Assembly: GCA_947476335.1 (NCBI GenBank)
Contig: CANJQH010000001.1
Coordinates: forward strand, 56,566 to 120,565
Source: Anaerolineae bacterium
Lineage (GTDB): Bacteria > Chloroflexota > Anaerolineae > J036 > Brachytrichaceae
Length of the DNA: 64,000 nucleotides
Direction of reading: 5' to 3'
Positions 9,268 to 18,535 of the stretch are shown one piece after another. The notes below the pieces were generated by a model that was given only the letters and a program-made list of their open reading frames with translations, did not search any database and was not told the DNA's origin. The position numbers and the translations under genes are program-made. The number at the start of each line of letters is the position of its first letter. Position 1 is the first letter of the stretch.

Positions 9268-10191
9268 TCAGTAGCCGATGCGCTGCATAAGGTTGCCGAG
9301 CCGGATGCGCGTGGTGGCGAAGAGCGATTCGTTGTTCTGCGCCTCTGCGAGTGAGGCGCATTTTTCGAGATCGGCGACGGCGGCTTTGAGTTCGTTCTTA
9401 AGCTCGTAACCGGATGCGCGCAGGTAATAGGCTTCGGCCATTTGCGAATCCAGCACCAGAAGCGCATTCGCATCGGCGAGAGCGGCGTCGGCACGATTGA
9501 GCTGCACGTGCAGTGTGGCGCGCTGGATCAGGAATTCCCTGTCGCCCATCACTGCGCGCGCGCGCGTATCCGCTTCCTGCGCGGTCGTTGCGTCGATGTC
9601 TTTGAGCAGTACGTTGCGCCAGGTGAGCAGCAGTGCGTTCGTCGGCGTGATGACGAGGCCGGCGTCGATCTTCTCGAGCGCTGTGCGCGGTGCTGCGCCG
9701 TTGGAAAGTGCGAGCATTGCTGCGTTGGCTGCGACGCCGGCCGGATCATCCGGCAGCAATGTATCGCGGAACCACCATGCTGAGCCGCTGAGCGCGGCAA
9801 TTGCAATTAGCGTGATGGCGGCCGTGCGCAGCCGTTTTGCGCGGCGGGCTGCCAGCCTGTGATCCAGCTGCCACGCCGGGCGCGTTGAGCCTGGCCGCAG
9901 TGAATTGCGCAGCGCTGCGTATGCGGCTACACCGCCGACGGACTCCACCAGCATGGCTGCGTTGCGCGTGATTCGTTCATGCAGCGAATCGATGCGTGAA
10001 AATTCCGGGCGCATATCGGCACCGCGGCCCCGTAATTTTTCTGCGATTTCTTCGGCATGCGCAAGCATATTGAAAATCTGCGACGCATTCTCGCGTGTCG
10101 GTGAAGCTGTATCACGTTCGCAGGTTGCGATGTATGCGCGCAGCCCATCGGATTCGTTTAAGGGTGGTGATGCCTGCTGCAGTTTTCCCAT
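9268..10191 (-). CDS. Membrane-anchored TPR protein
   Basis: This 307-residue protein has a polar N-terminal region (1-122) with helical stretches, one transmembrane segment at about residues 123-142 (AAITLIAIAALSGSAWW), and a C-terminal domain with tetratricopeptide-like helices (for example ADAALADANALLVLDSQMAE). Such proteins are scaffolds. The specific partner is not evident and there is no operon partner. The convergent lipoprotein gene lies 130 bp away. Confidence 0.6.
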   Translation of the reverse strand: MGKLQQASPPLNESDGLRAYIATCERDTASPTRENASQIFNMLAHAEEIAEKLRGRGADMRPEFSRIDSLHERITRNAAMLVESVGGVAAYAALRNSLRPGSTRPAWQLDHRLAARRAKRLRTAAITLIAIAALSGSAWWFRDTLLPDDPAGVAANAAMLALSNGAAPRTALEKIDAGLVITPTNALLLTWRNVLLKDIDATTAQEADTRARAVMGDREFLIQRATLHVQLNRADAALADANALLVLDSQMAEAYYLRASGYELKNELKAAVADLEKCASLAEAQNNESLFATTRIRLGNLMQRIGY

Positions 10192-10237
10192 GATCAGGAG
10201 TGTAGTCGTAGGGGCGATGCTTGGGATGCATTTGCCA

Positions 10238-10370
10238 AAAGCCGCAGCTGGGGCCGCGCCTTCAGCGCAAGCCCAGGCTGAATCGAAGTGCGCTTTTTCA
10301 GGGCTGAGTGTGCGCCATGGAAAAAGCGCCGAAGGCGCGACGCAGCCCCAGCCCGGACCATCGGTCCGGG
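10238..10370. repeat. Repeat family C, copy 2 with extended palindrome
   Basis: Bases 10321-10370 match 313-362 at 46 of 50 positions, including the CCCGGACC-ATC-GGTCCGGG hairpin. Here the left part (GCTGGGGC, CGCGCCTTC from 10238) is complementary to GCGCCGAAGGCGCG and GCCCCAGC near 10326-10352, so this copy looks like a longer palindromic element. It lies in the 331-bp gap before the lipoprotein gene at 10523. Confidence 0.6.
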
Positions 10371-10456
10371 TGCGGCGTGGCGATTCATACGCGGCCGGAA
10401 ATTTGCCCCGTTAGAAAATTTCCCCGGCGATGTTTGCGTCGTGGGTCGGATGCGTC

Positions 10457-10488
10457 CCACAGCGCGATGCCGCGATATCGCGCTGTGG
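10457..10488. other. Perfect 12-bp hairpin upstream of lipoprotein gene
   Basis: CCACAGCGCGAT (10457-10468) and ATCGCGCTGTGG (10477-10488) form a perfect 12-bp stem with an 8-base loop. It ends 34 bp before the ATG of the downstream gene. It could be an operator or an RNA structure. Confidence 0.5.
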
Positions 10489-10522
10489 CCGTTGGATGAT
10501 CTGTGCGAAAATATTGCCCCTC

Positions 10523-12304
10523 ATGCAAAAAATTCTTCACGCCATTCTTTGCGTTGCGGTGGTTTTTGCCGTCACTGCATGCAACGTTGAATTTGCACCG
10601 GCGCCGGCTGATTCGAATGCTTCTGCGGTGACGGATGTGCCGTCGGCTGGTGCGACGAAGGCGCCGAAAAAACAGCCGACTCAAATATCATCGACTGATG
10701 CGGCGAAGGCGCCGAAGAAAAAGCCGACCCAAACATCTTCAACCGATGCGACGCAGTCGGATGCGCCGGTCGCAGATGGCGCGATAGATAGTGGATTTCG
10801 GCCTGATCCGAATGGCTTCGCCTTCGAAAACTATGGCAATGAAGATGGCGTAACCAATCTCACGGTTGCAGATATACAGCGGCTCTTCGGTGATCAGGCA
10901 TGTGCACGCATGAAAAAAGGTGTGTGCGTGCTGACGCCGGCGGGGCGCGCGTGGATGCGTGAAATTAATAAGTCGATGGACGGCGGACACTGTGAAGGAT
11001 TTGCCGTGCTCAGCAGCTTGATGTACATGGGCAAAATCGCGCCACAAACGTTCGGCGCCGAGATGACTGATCAGCTCACATTGGAAGACAACACGAAGCT
11101 GCAACGTGAAATCGCGTACTGGTACAGCACGCAGTACACGAGCAAAGGCACGGAGCGCTTTGATATGACCCCCGTGCAGGTCGTCAATGAACTTGCAGCA
11201 CAGTTCGCGCGCGAATCGGCAGGAGAAAAGAAATTCGAGAGCTACGTGATCGGAATTTACAAACCTGGCTACGAAGACGGGCATGCGCTTACGCCGTTTG
11301 CCGTTCGTGAGAATGATGATGGCTCGACTGAAATCTTGATCTACGACAACAACTATCCGATGGTTGAGCGATCCATCCTCGTGGATCGAAAAAAGAATAC
11401 GTGGCAGTATCAGGCGTCGACCAATCCGAATGAAGAAGAAAGTCTCTATCGGGGCACTGCAAAAACGAAGACGCTCACCATTGCACCGATTTCCGCACGT
11501 TTAAAAAAACAGCACTGCCCTTTTTGTAAAAATTCAAAATCGAACGGCAGCGGTGGTGTCAAGCTCGGCGCGCCGGCGACTGAATACAACGAAATTATTC
11601 TGGACGGTCACGTCGGTATGTTGATCACCGATGAGCAGGGTCGTCGCCTCGGCGTCGTCGATGGGGAATTGCTGAACGAAATTCCCGATGCGCAGTTCGT
11701 GCCGGTTCGCAGCGCTGGGCTGTGGGCGGACGATCATGAGCCGGTATATCGCATTCCGCGCGGCGTCGCATTCACCGCCACGCTCGATGCGGCGAATTTG
11801 GTGACCGGCGAGATGGCCAGTCTGACGCTGATCGGTCCCGGCTACACGCTGGCCGTCGATGGCATCGAGCTCGAAAAAAATCAGGTCGATGTAATTCGGT
11901 TCGCTGCCGATGGCAGCAGCCTGACGTATAAAACCTACACCGACCTGACGCCGCTGCTGACGGTTGGCGTTGAATCTGACGTCGCCGATTACGAATTCGA
12001 AGTGATTGCTGAAGGTGATGCGAATGGGCAGGAAGTCACGCTGCGCGTCGATCCGAGCGCAGCAATACTGGCGATCACCACTGCAGGTCACGATAAGACT
12101 TCGACGTACGATCTCACGATGACGCGTTACAGCGATCTCGATGACGAGACCTTCGAGGAGACTGGAATCGAACTTGCGGCCGGCGCAACAGATTACGTGC
12201 AGTATGGCAAGTGGACCGGACAGGGCAAGCCGTTGCGCATAGCTTTTGATCTCGATGACGATGGTGTGATGGACGGAACCCTCGATGTGCAGGACGCGAA
12301 GTGA
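10523..12304 (+). CDS. Lipoprotein with predicted papain-like cysteine peptidase domain (paralog 1)
   Basis: This 593-residue lipoprotein has a signal peptide ending in VTAC (Cys20), then a low-complexity linker with a 16-residue unit repeated twice (KAPKKQPTQISSTDAA, about residues 47-78). The mature part shares a conserved order with the next gene: GGHCEGFA (Cys157), GHALTPFA (His254) and IYDNNYP (Asp275, Asn276). That order of Cys, His and Asp/Asn fits a papain-like fold, but I do not recognise a named family. A CPFC pair and a beta-rich C-terminal half follow. The ATG at 10523 gives a clean signal peptide. Target and function are unknown; a transglutaminase-like or non-peptidase role is possible. 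Confidence 0.55.
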   Translation: MQKILHAILCVAVVFAVTACNVEFAPAPADSNASAVTDVPSAGATKAPKKQPTQISSTDAAKAPKKKPTQTSSTDATQSDAPVADGAIDSGFRPDPNGFAFENYGNEDGVTNLTVADIQRLFGDQACARMKKGVCVLTPAGRAWMREINKSMDGGHCEGFAVLSSLMYMGKIAPQTFGAEMTDQLTLEDNTKLQREIAYWYSTQYTSKGTERFDMTPVQVVNELAAQFARESAGEKKFESYVIGIYKPGYEDGHALTPFAVRENDDGSTEILIYDNNYPMVERSILVDRKKNTWQYQASTNPNEEESLYRGTAKTKTLTIAPISARLKKQHCPFCKNSKSNGSGGVKLGAPATEYNEIILDGHVGMLITDEQGRRLGVVDGELLNEIPDAQFVPVRSAGLWADDHEPVYRIPRGVAFTATLDAANLVTGEMASLTLIGPGYTLAVDGIELEKNQVDVIRFAADGSSLTYKTYTDLTPLLTVGVESDVADYEFEVIAEGDANGQEVTLRVDPSAAILAITTAGHDKTSTYDLTMTRYSDLDDETFEETGIELAAGATDYVQYGKWTGQGKPLRIAFDLDDDGVMDGTLDVQDAK

Positions 12305-12340
12305 GCAAAAAACGCGTCCCGTTAAAAAACATCATTTTTT

Positions 12341-12452
12341 GTAAATACTCAGGCCAGCCATTTTTCCAACGCGAAACACACTATTCTCTCCCCCTTCGGG
12401 GGAGAGAATAGTGTGTTTCGCGGGAAATACTGATTTGGGCCTGAGTAGTTAC
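12341..12452 (+). repeat. MITE-A copy 2
   Basis: A full-length 112-bp copy in the same orientation as copy 1. The left end has one change (GTAAATACTC). The flanks show no target duplication. It separates the two paralogous lipoprotein genes and ends 24 bp before the second start codon, so it may affect that gene's expression. Confidence 0.9.
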
Positions 12453-12476
12453 GAATAAAGAAATACGAGATTGCTT

Positions 12477-14183
12477 ATGAAAAATAATCGCAACCATGTT
12501 TTTGCACGACTTATAAGTTTTGCCGCAGTAGGCATGCTTTTGGCGGCCTGTGGTGGTGCACAGCCGACCACGGAAGCGCCCGCACAGACTGCGCCTGCGG
12601 AAGCGACTGCAGCGCCTGCGGCGGATGCGCCTAAGTCCAACCTTGTGGAAGGAACTCTGTCTGCTGACAGCGGCTTTCGTCCGATGGAAAACGGTCTCCC
12701 GTTCGCCAACTACGGCGCTGCACCCGGCGTCGTGAATCTGACGCCGGCGGACATGCGCCGCATGTTCGGCGACGGCGTCTGCTCGCGCATGGATGGCGAT
12801 CAGTGCATCCTCAACCCAGTTGCCGATCAATGGATGACCGAGTCGAACAAGGGGATGGGCGGTGGTCACTGCTTCGGCTTTGCCGTGTTCTCCACACTTG
12901 CGTTCCAGGGCAAAGTGAATGCATCGAGTTTTGGCGGCGGCTCCATGAAGGACCTCAAGCTCGAAGGCAACGAGGCGCTGCAGCGAGAGATCGCCTACTG
13001 GTTCGTCACCCAGGCGACGATGCCAGCCAGTCAGGCACGTGCTACCGTCACGCCTGTGCAGGCGCTCGATGAACTCACCGCGCAGTTCAACAAAGCCAAG
13101 AGCGGCGATGCTTCTGCTGAGATGTACACCTTCGGCATTTATCAGCGCGGCTTCAAGGGTGGCCATGCCATCTCGCCGTACGCCATCAAGGAAAACACCG
13201 ACGGCACTGCGTCGATCATGGTGTACGACAACAACTTCCCCGGCGCCGAGCGCGAGATGATCATCGACCGCAAAGCCAACACTTGGAAGTACGTTGCGTC
13301 GATCAATCCCAATGAACCTGAGGCGCTCTATGAAGGCGATGCTGAATCGGGCACGCTCATCCTGCTCCCCGTCGCCCCGCGTGCGGAGCCGCAGACCTGC
13401 ACTTTCTGCCAGCAGCAGCAGGCCGGCTCGCACGGCGGCCGTCTGAACGCCGCCGTTGTCGAATACAACGAGCTCTCGCAGTACGGCGATGCCAAACTCA
13501 TGATCACCGACGGCGAAGGCCGCCGCCTCGGCTTCGACGGCGACAAGCTGATCAACGAGATCCCCGATGCGAAATTCGTGCCGCAGATGAGTGACGATCT
13601 GTTCAAGGACGATCCGGCGCCGACCTGGTTCATTCCGCGCGGCATCTCGTTTACCGTCACACTCGACGGCACCGGCCAGAAAGAAGATGTGTCGACTGAC
13701 CTTTCCCTGATCGGTCCTGGCTACACGCTGGCAATTGAAGGCCTGCAGCTCAGCCCGGACCAGAAGGATTCGATCGAGTTTGCGCCGGACGGCACCCATA
13801 TGGTCTACAAGACCAACTCGTCGGATACGCCGCTGCTCACACTCGGCATCGAGACGCCTGCGAATGACTATGAATTCGAGCTGAGCGTCGCCGGCGACAA
13901 AGATGGCCAGGATGTCGACCTTAAGCTGGATCAAAAGTCTGGCACGCTTGCTGTTACCACCGCCGGCCGCGACGACACGGCCACCTACAGCCTCAACATG
14001 ACGCGCTACGGCGAGAAGGACGAGCAGTCGTTCGAAGCTGCTGACATCGAGCTGAAGGCCGGCGCAACCGACTACGTGCAGTACGGTGAATGGACAGGCC
14101 AGGGCGCACCGCTCAAGATCGGCTTTGACCTTGACAACGACGGCGCCATTGACGACACCATCGATGTGAACGACGCGAAGTAA
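12477..14183 (+). CDS. Lipoprotein with predicted papain-like cysteine peptidase domain (paralog 2)
   Basis: This 568-residue lipoprotein has a signal peptide with lipobox LAAC (Cys25) and an Ala/Pro/Thr-rich linker. It is homologous to its neighbour along its whole mature length. The candidate catalytic residues are conserved: GGHCFGFA (Cys132), GHAISPYA (His230) and VYDNNFP (Asp251, Asn252). CTFC matches CPFC of the paralog. Both proteins end in the same acidic motif before VNDAK/VQDAK. The codon use is visibly richer in C-ending codons than in paralog 1, so the copies may differ in age, origin or expression level. An in-frame TTG at 12471 is a less likely start. Confidence 0.55.
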   Translation: MKNNRNHVFARLISFAAVGMLLAACGGAQPTTEAPAQTAPAEATAAPAADAPKSNLVEGTLSADSGFRPMENGLPFANYGAAPGVVNLTPADMRRMFGDGVCSRMDGDQCILNPVADQWMTESNKGMGGGHCFGFAVFSTLAFQGKVNASSFGGGSMKDLKLEGNEALQREIAYWFVTQATMPASQARATVTPVQALDELTAQFNKAKSGDASAEMYTFGIYQRGFKGGHAISPYAIKENTDGTASIMVYDNNFPGAEREMIIDRKANTWKYVASINPNEPEALYEGDAESGTLILLPVAPRAEPQTCTFCQQQQAGSHGGRLNAAVVEYNELSQYGDAKLMITDGEGRRLGFDGDKLINEIPDAKFVPQMSDDLFKDDPAPTWFIPRGISFTVTLDGTGQKEDVSTDLSLIGPGYTLAIEGLQLSPDQKDSIEFAPDGTHMVYKTNSSDTPLLTLGIETPANDYEFELSVAGDKDGQDVDLKLDQKSGTLAVTTAGRDDTATYSLNMTRYGEKDEQSFEAADIELKAGATDYVQYGEWTGQGAPLKIGFDLDNDGAIDDTIDVNDAK

Positions 14184-14210
14184 GGCTTGGGGTTTCAGAT
14201 TTCAGAGTTC

Positions 14211-14322
14211 GTAACTACTCACGCCCAAATCAGTATTTCCCGCGAAACACACTATTCTCTCCCCCGAAGGGGGAGAGAATAGTGTGTTTCGCGTTGGAAA
14301 AATGGCTGGCCTGAGTAGTTAC
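14211..14322 (-). repeat. MITE-A copy 3
   Basis: Full-length 112-bp copy in the opposite orientation to copy 1. It differs from copy 4 (17168-17279) at one base. The two direct copies flank the aminotransferase/MlrC gene pair. No target duplication is seen here. Confidence 0.92.
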
Positions 14323-14379
14323 GAAATCCGTAATTGGTCTTCCTCTTGCATCTTCAGCCGACATGACTATTCTTCAGTC

Positions 14380-15681
14380 ATGTCATCTACCGCAGCACAA
14401 CTGCACGCTCGCGCCGCCGAGGTTATGCCTGGTGGCGTGAGCGCCACCGCGCGGCGCAACGCCGCCCTCGGTCATCCGTTTTATATCGCGCGCGGCGAAG
14501 GCGCCCGCGTCTACGACCTCGACGGTCGCGAATACGTCGACCTATGTTGTTCACACGGCGCTTCGCTGCTCGGCCATGGGCACCCTGCGATTCGTGCTGC
14601 AGTGCAACGCGCGCTCGAACTCGGCGCGGTATGTGCTGCGGAGACTGAGTACCAGGTCGCCCTGGCGCATCGCCTGCGTGATCTTGTGCCATGTGCTGAG
14701 ATGGCGCGCTTCAGCAGTAGTGGCACCGAGACGATGATGCATGCGCTGCGTCTGGCGCGCGCTGCCACTGGCCGTGACAAGTTCATCAAATTCGAAGGCC
14801 ATTTCCACGGCTATTCCGATTTCCTGAATTTCAGCTGGGCACCGCCGCTTGCTGCCGACCCGACTGCGCCCTATGCCGAATCCGCCGGCATTCCTCGTGA
14901 TACTGCACAGCATGTCATCGTCGTGCCGTTCAACGATCCGGACGCATTGCGTGCGGCGTTTGCCGCCCACGACGGCCAAGTGGCTGCGCTGATCATGGAG
15001 CCGGTGAATTACGACAGCGGCTGCATCCTGCCACAGCCCGGCTTTCTGCAGACATGCCGCGAGCTGTGTGATGCGCACGGCGCGATGCTGTTTTTTGACG
15101 AAGTGCTCACGGCGTTTCGCGCTGCAGCGGGCGGCGCGCAGCAGCTGTACGGTGTGACCGCCGATCTGGCCGTGCTCGGCAAAGCCTTCGGCGGCGGCAT
15201 GCCGATCAGCGCACTCGTCGGACGCCGTGAGGTGATGGAACATATGCGACCGCTCGGTTCATGCGAAATGAGCGGTACGTATTTGTCGCACATCACTGCG
15301 GTGCTCGCTGCGCAGGCGGCGCTCGAACAGTTTGCATCGCCCGGTTTCTACGAACAAATGCACGCCGTCGGTGAGCGCTTTTACGCAGGCTTCCACGACG
15401 TCATCGCTCGCAGCGGCGTGGCTGTGCGCATGCAGCACTGTGGCCCGCGCTTCGGCTTGTACTTCGGCCTCGATCCGGACGAGCCTGTGCTGAATTACCG
15501 CATGGCGGCGCGACAGGATCATGCCCAGTTCCTGCGCTTTGTGCGCGGCTGTATCGAGCGCGGGCTGTACGTGCATGTATCTGCACACCATGGTTTCTCA
15601 GCGGTGCACACTGATGCCGAAATGGATTTCGCACTCGCTGCGATCGAGGGTGCTTTGACTGATGTGCACAAGGAGTTCTGA
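14380..15681 (+). CDS. Class III PLP aminotransferase, glutamate-1-semialdehyde aminomutase-like
   Basis: This 433-residue enzyme has the PLP lysine at Lys268 (LGKAFGGGMP), the Asp240-Glu241 pair (FFDEVLTAFR) that binds the pyridine ring, and SSSGTETMMHALRLAR, the phosphate-binding segment. The overall pattern is that of the HemL group, but many HemL-like paralogs act on other amino acids or sugars. The ATG at 14380 was chosen over an upstream frame that runs into MITE-A. It is coupled (TGATG overlap) to an MlrC-like hydrolase. That partner argues for breakdown or modification of an unusual amino compound rather than heme synthesis. Confidence 0.75.
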   Translation: MSSTAAQLHARAAEVMPGGVSATARRNAALGHPFYIARGEGARVYDLDGREYVDLCCSHGASLLGHGHPAIRAAVQRALELGAVCAAETEYQVALAHRLRDLVPCAEMARFSSSGTETMMHALRLARAATGRDKFIKFEGHFHGYSDFLNFSWAPPLAADPTAPYAESAGIPRDTAQHVIVVPFNDPDALRAAFAAHDGQVAALIMEPVNYDSGCILPQPGFLQTCRELCDAHGAMLFFDEVLTAFRAAAGGAQQLYGVTADLAVLGKAFGGGMPISALVGRREVMEHMRPLGSCEMSGTYLSHITAVLAAQAALEQFASPGFYEQMHAVGERFYAGFHDVIARSGVAVRMQHCGPRFGLYFGLDPDEPVLNYRMAARQDHAQFLRFVRGCIERGLYVHVSAHHGFSAVHTDAEMDFALAAIEGALTDVHKEF

Positions 15682-17171
15682 TGCCACGCATTGCAATTGC
15701 TTCATACGTACAGGAATCCAACAGCTTTGCACCTGCACTCAGCGAGTGGCGCGATTTTGAGCAGGGACAACTGCTGTATGGTGCCGATATATTTTCTGCT
15801 GCACGCGGTACGCGCAGCGAAGTCGCTGGCGCGCTTGAGATGGCTGAATCGTTGGGCGATGTCGAGCTGATCGGCCTGATGCGCGCGATGCAGCGCTCGT
15901 CTGGTGGCCCGATTCGACGTGAAGTGCACGAGCGTATCTGTGGCGAAATCCTCGCGCGCCTCGATGCAGCATGTGCGTCGAAAATGGTCGATGGGGTGCT
16001 GCTCGTTTTGCACGGTGCGATGTGCGCCGAAGGCATCGATGACGCCACTGGCGACGTGATCGAACGCGTGCGCGGTCACGTCGGCCGCAGTGTGCCAATT
16101 TACGTCACGCTCGATTTGCATGCGGTGATCACGAAGAAGATGGTGGAAGAGAGCACTGCTCTCTTCGGCTACGAGACCTTTCCCCACGTTGATCTGTGGG
16201 AGGTCGGTAACAAGGCCATGCGCTGGCTGCTGCGTGAAGCGGTCGGCGAAGTTCGTCTGACCAACGTAGCGCGCAAGCTGCCGATGATCGTGGCGGCGGA
16301 AAATGCGCAGACCACGCACGGCCCGCTCGCAGACTTGCGCGCGCGCTTCGATGATGAACAGCGCGACGGCCCGATTCGCCATATGGCGCTGTTTCCGATG
16401 CAGCCTTGGTGTGATGTGGCGGAAGCCGGATGCGGCCTGGTGTTCGTCGCGGATGAATCGGCGCGCGCGCGTGTGGATCTCGTCGCGGATTCCTTCGCAG
16501 ATCAATGGTGGCGTGCACGTGCGCAACATGTGGTTGATCTGTCGAACACCGATGCCGTGATCGCCGAAGCGCTCGCGTCTGATCGTGGTCCGTGGGTGCT
16601 GGCCGATTCGGCCGATGCGCCGTCGTCGGGCGCGCCGGGTGATTCGAGCGTGACGATCGCTGCGCTGATTCGTGCACAGCCGCAGCACGATTGCTGCACC
16701 AACGTCGTCGATCCGGACGCGGTGGCGCAGATGATTGATGCCGGCGTCGGTGCGGAAATCAGCGTGCAGCTCGGTGCGACGAGTGGCTGCACGTTGTATA
16801 CGCCGGCGGAAGTGCGCGGCATCGTCGAGCGCATTACTGACGGTGACTTCACGCATGGCGGGCCTGGATTGCGTGGGCAGACGATGCATCGCGGGCGCAC
16901 GGTGGTGTTCGCCTGCGGCCGCGTGCGCATCGTGGTGATGGAGCAGGCGGTGCTGCAGTGGGATCGCCAGCTGTATTTGTCCGTCGGCATCGATCCGGCG
17001 CAGATGCGCATTGTGATTGTGAAGTCGCCGGCCGGCTTTCGCGCCGACTACGCACCGATCGCTGCGGAGATTCGTATTCTCGATGCGCCCGGCGTGTGCA
17101 CGCCGAACGTGTTGTCGCTGCCGTTTACGAAGATCGCGCGGCCGATGTGGCCGTTCGATGAAATGACGTAA
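15681..17171 (+). CDS. M81 family metallopeptidase (MlrC/microcystinase C-like)
   Basis: This 496-residue protein matches the MlrC family, named for the enzyme that finishes microcystin breakdown. The predicted zinc ligands are Asp145 and His147 (LDLHA) and His169 (FPHVD), with the same spacing as in MlrC. Start and stop of the pair overlap by one base. Its natural substrate is unlikely to be microcystin; most family members are of unknown use. The stop codon TAA (17169-17171) lies inside the left end of MITE-A copy 4, so the insertion has fixed the present C-terminus. Confidence 0.85.
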   Translation: MPRIAIASYVQESNSFAPALSEWRDFEQGQLLYGADIFSAARGTRSEVAGALEMAESLGDVELIGLMRAMQRSSGGPIRREVHERICGEILARLDAACASKMVDGVLLVLHGAMCAEGIDDATGDVIERVRGHVGRSVPIYVTLDLHAVITKKMVEESTALFGYETFPHVDLWEVGNKAMRWLLREAVGEVRLTNVARKLPMIVAAENAQTTHGPLADLRARFDDEQRDGPIRHMALFPMQPWCDVAEAGCGLVFVADESARARVDLVADSFADQWWRARAQHVVDLSNTDAVIAEALASDRGPWVLADSADAPSSGAPGDSSVTIAALIRAQPQHDCCTNVVDPDAVAQMIDAGVGAEISVQLGATSGCTLYTPAEVRGIVERITDGDFTHGGPGLRGQTMHRGRTVVFACGRVRIVVMEQAVLQWDRQLYLSVGIDPAQMRIVIVKSPAGFRADYAPIAAEIRILDAPGVCTPNVLSLPFTKIARPMWPFDEMT

Positions 17172-17279
17172 CTACTCAGGCCCAAATCAGTATTTCCCGC
17201 GAAACACACTATTCTCTCCCCCGAAGGGGGAGAGAATAGTGTGTTTCGCGTTGGAAAAATGGCTGGCCTGAGTAGTTAC
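17168..17279 (-). repeat. MITE-A copy 4 with perfect 8-bp target duplication
   Basis: Full-length copy flanked on both sides by gaaatgac (17160-17167 and 17280-17287). This is the cleanest evidence that MITE-A moves by transposition and duplicates 8 bp. It inserted at the very end of the MlrC-like gene and provides its TAA. Confidence 0.95.
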
Positions 17280-17370
17280 GAAATGACTGACTGGCAGGGT
17301 GCGTAGAGGTGCGCTTGCATCGTCTGCGGACTGAATTAGATGCGCATGCGATAATGCGCGCGCACAAACC

Positions 17371-18477
17371 ATGGCACTTTCAACCGGCATCGTCGGTCTT
17401 CCCAACGTAGGCAAATCTACGATTTTTAATGCGCTCACGTCTGCGGGTGTGCTTGCGGCGAATTACCCGTTCGCCACCATCGAGCCGAACACTGGCATTG
17501 TTCCGGTGCCTGATCTGCGACTGAAGGAGATCGAACATTACATCCATTCAGAGAAGATCATCCCGGCAGCAATCGAAATTGTCGACATCGCCGGCTTGGT
17601 GAAGGGTGCGTCCCAGGGGCAGGGCCTCGGTAATCAATTCCTCGGTCATATTCGTTCTGTGGATGCGATTCTGCACGTAGTGCGCTGCTTCGATAATGCC
17701 GATGTCGTGCATGTCGATGGCAACGTCGATCCGATCCGTGATGTTGAAACGATCGAGCTCGAGCTGGTGCTGGCTGACCTTGACAGCGCCGAGCGGCAGC
17801 TCGAAAAAAACAAGCGTGCAGCAGCACAGAAGGATGCTGAATCGGCGCTGCGTGCTGAAGTGCTCGAACCGATGGTAGCACTGCTGCGTGATGGCAAGCC
17901 TTCGCGCCGTGCTGTGCAGGAAATGGATCCTGTTTCGCAGCGGCTTGCGCGTTCGCTCGGCTTTATCACCAGCAAGCCGGTGTTGTACGTGGCCAACGTC
18001 GATGAGAACGACCCGCTCGGCGAGAACAACCCGTATGTTGTGCTGCTGCGTAAATGGGTAGCTGAAAACGGCGGCTCGCTGGTCGTGATTTCCGGTGCGA
18101 TCGAGGCCGAGATCGCTCAGCTTGAGAGCGAGGAAGAGAAGGCGGAGTTTCTTGCCGGCGTCGGCCTGGACGAATCCGGCTTGGCCCGGCTCACGCGTGA
18201 AGCGTACAAGATGCTTGGTCTGCAGTCATACTTCACCGCTGGGCCGAAAGAAATTCGTGCGTGGACGATTCTCGTTGGCGCGAAGGCGCCACAGGCTGCC
18301 GGCGTGATTCATTCGGACTTCGAGCGCGGCTTCATTCGCGCTGAGGTGTACACAATTGCAGACCTGCGGCAGTACAAGGTCGAATCTGCTATCCGCTCCG
18401 CCGGCCGCCTGCGCGCCGAAGGGAAGGAATATGTCGTCCAGGATGGCGACATCATGCACTTCCTGTTCAACGTGTAG
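17371..18477 (+). CDS. ychF: Ribosome-associated ATPase/GTPase YchF (OLA1 family)
   Basis: This 368-residue protein has normal YchF length. It has the P-loop GLPNVGKST (residues 9-17), the G3-like DIAGLVKGAS, a central coiled-coil region (EKNKRAAAQKDAE), and a C-terminal TGS domain ending VVQDGDIMHFLFNV. YchF binds ATP in preference to GTP, associates with the 70S ribosome and takes part in stress responses. It is a single-gene unit with GATAAT (about 17350) as a possible -10 box. Confidence 0.95.
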   Translation: MALSTGIVGLPNVGKSTIFNALTSAGVLAANYPFATIEPNTGIVPVPDLRLKEIEHYIHSEKIIPAAIEIVDIAGLVKGASQGQGLGNQFLGHIRSVDAILHVVRCFDNADVVHVDGNVDPIRDVETIELELVLADLDSAERQLEKNKRAAAQKDAESALRAEVLEPMVALLRDGKPSRRAVQEMDPVSQRLARSLGFITSKPVLYVANVDENDPLGENNPYVVLLRKWVAENGGSLVVISGAIEAEIAQLESEEEKAEFLAGVGLDESGLARLTREAYKMLGLQSYFTAGPKEIRAWTILVGAKAPQAAGVIHSDFERGFIRAEVYTIADLRQYKVESAIRSAGRLRAEGKEYVVQDGDIMHFLFNV

Positions 18478-18535
18478 GAGTAAAGAGTAAAGAGCAACTA
18501 TCTTTTACTCTCTACTCTGGCTCTCTACTCTTTGC
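18478..18535. terminator. AGAGT-rich inverted repeat between convergent genes
   Basis: The 58-bp gap consists of GAGTAAAGAG units followed by their complements (CTCTACTCT, CTCTTTGCC). It can fold as an imperfect hairpin and lies between two convergent stops. A similar AGAGT-based hairpin ends the pair at 22.3 kb, so this is probably a bidirectional terminator type of this genome. Confidence 0.5.

Noticed and set aside
14380..15681. Naming the class III aminotransferase as hemL (heme synthesis)
   Set aside because: It is coupled to an MlrC-type hydrolase and no heme genes are near; HemL-like paralogs with other substrates are common.
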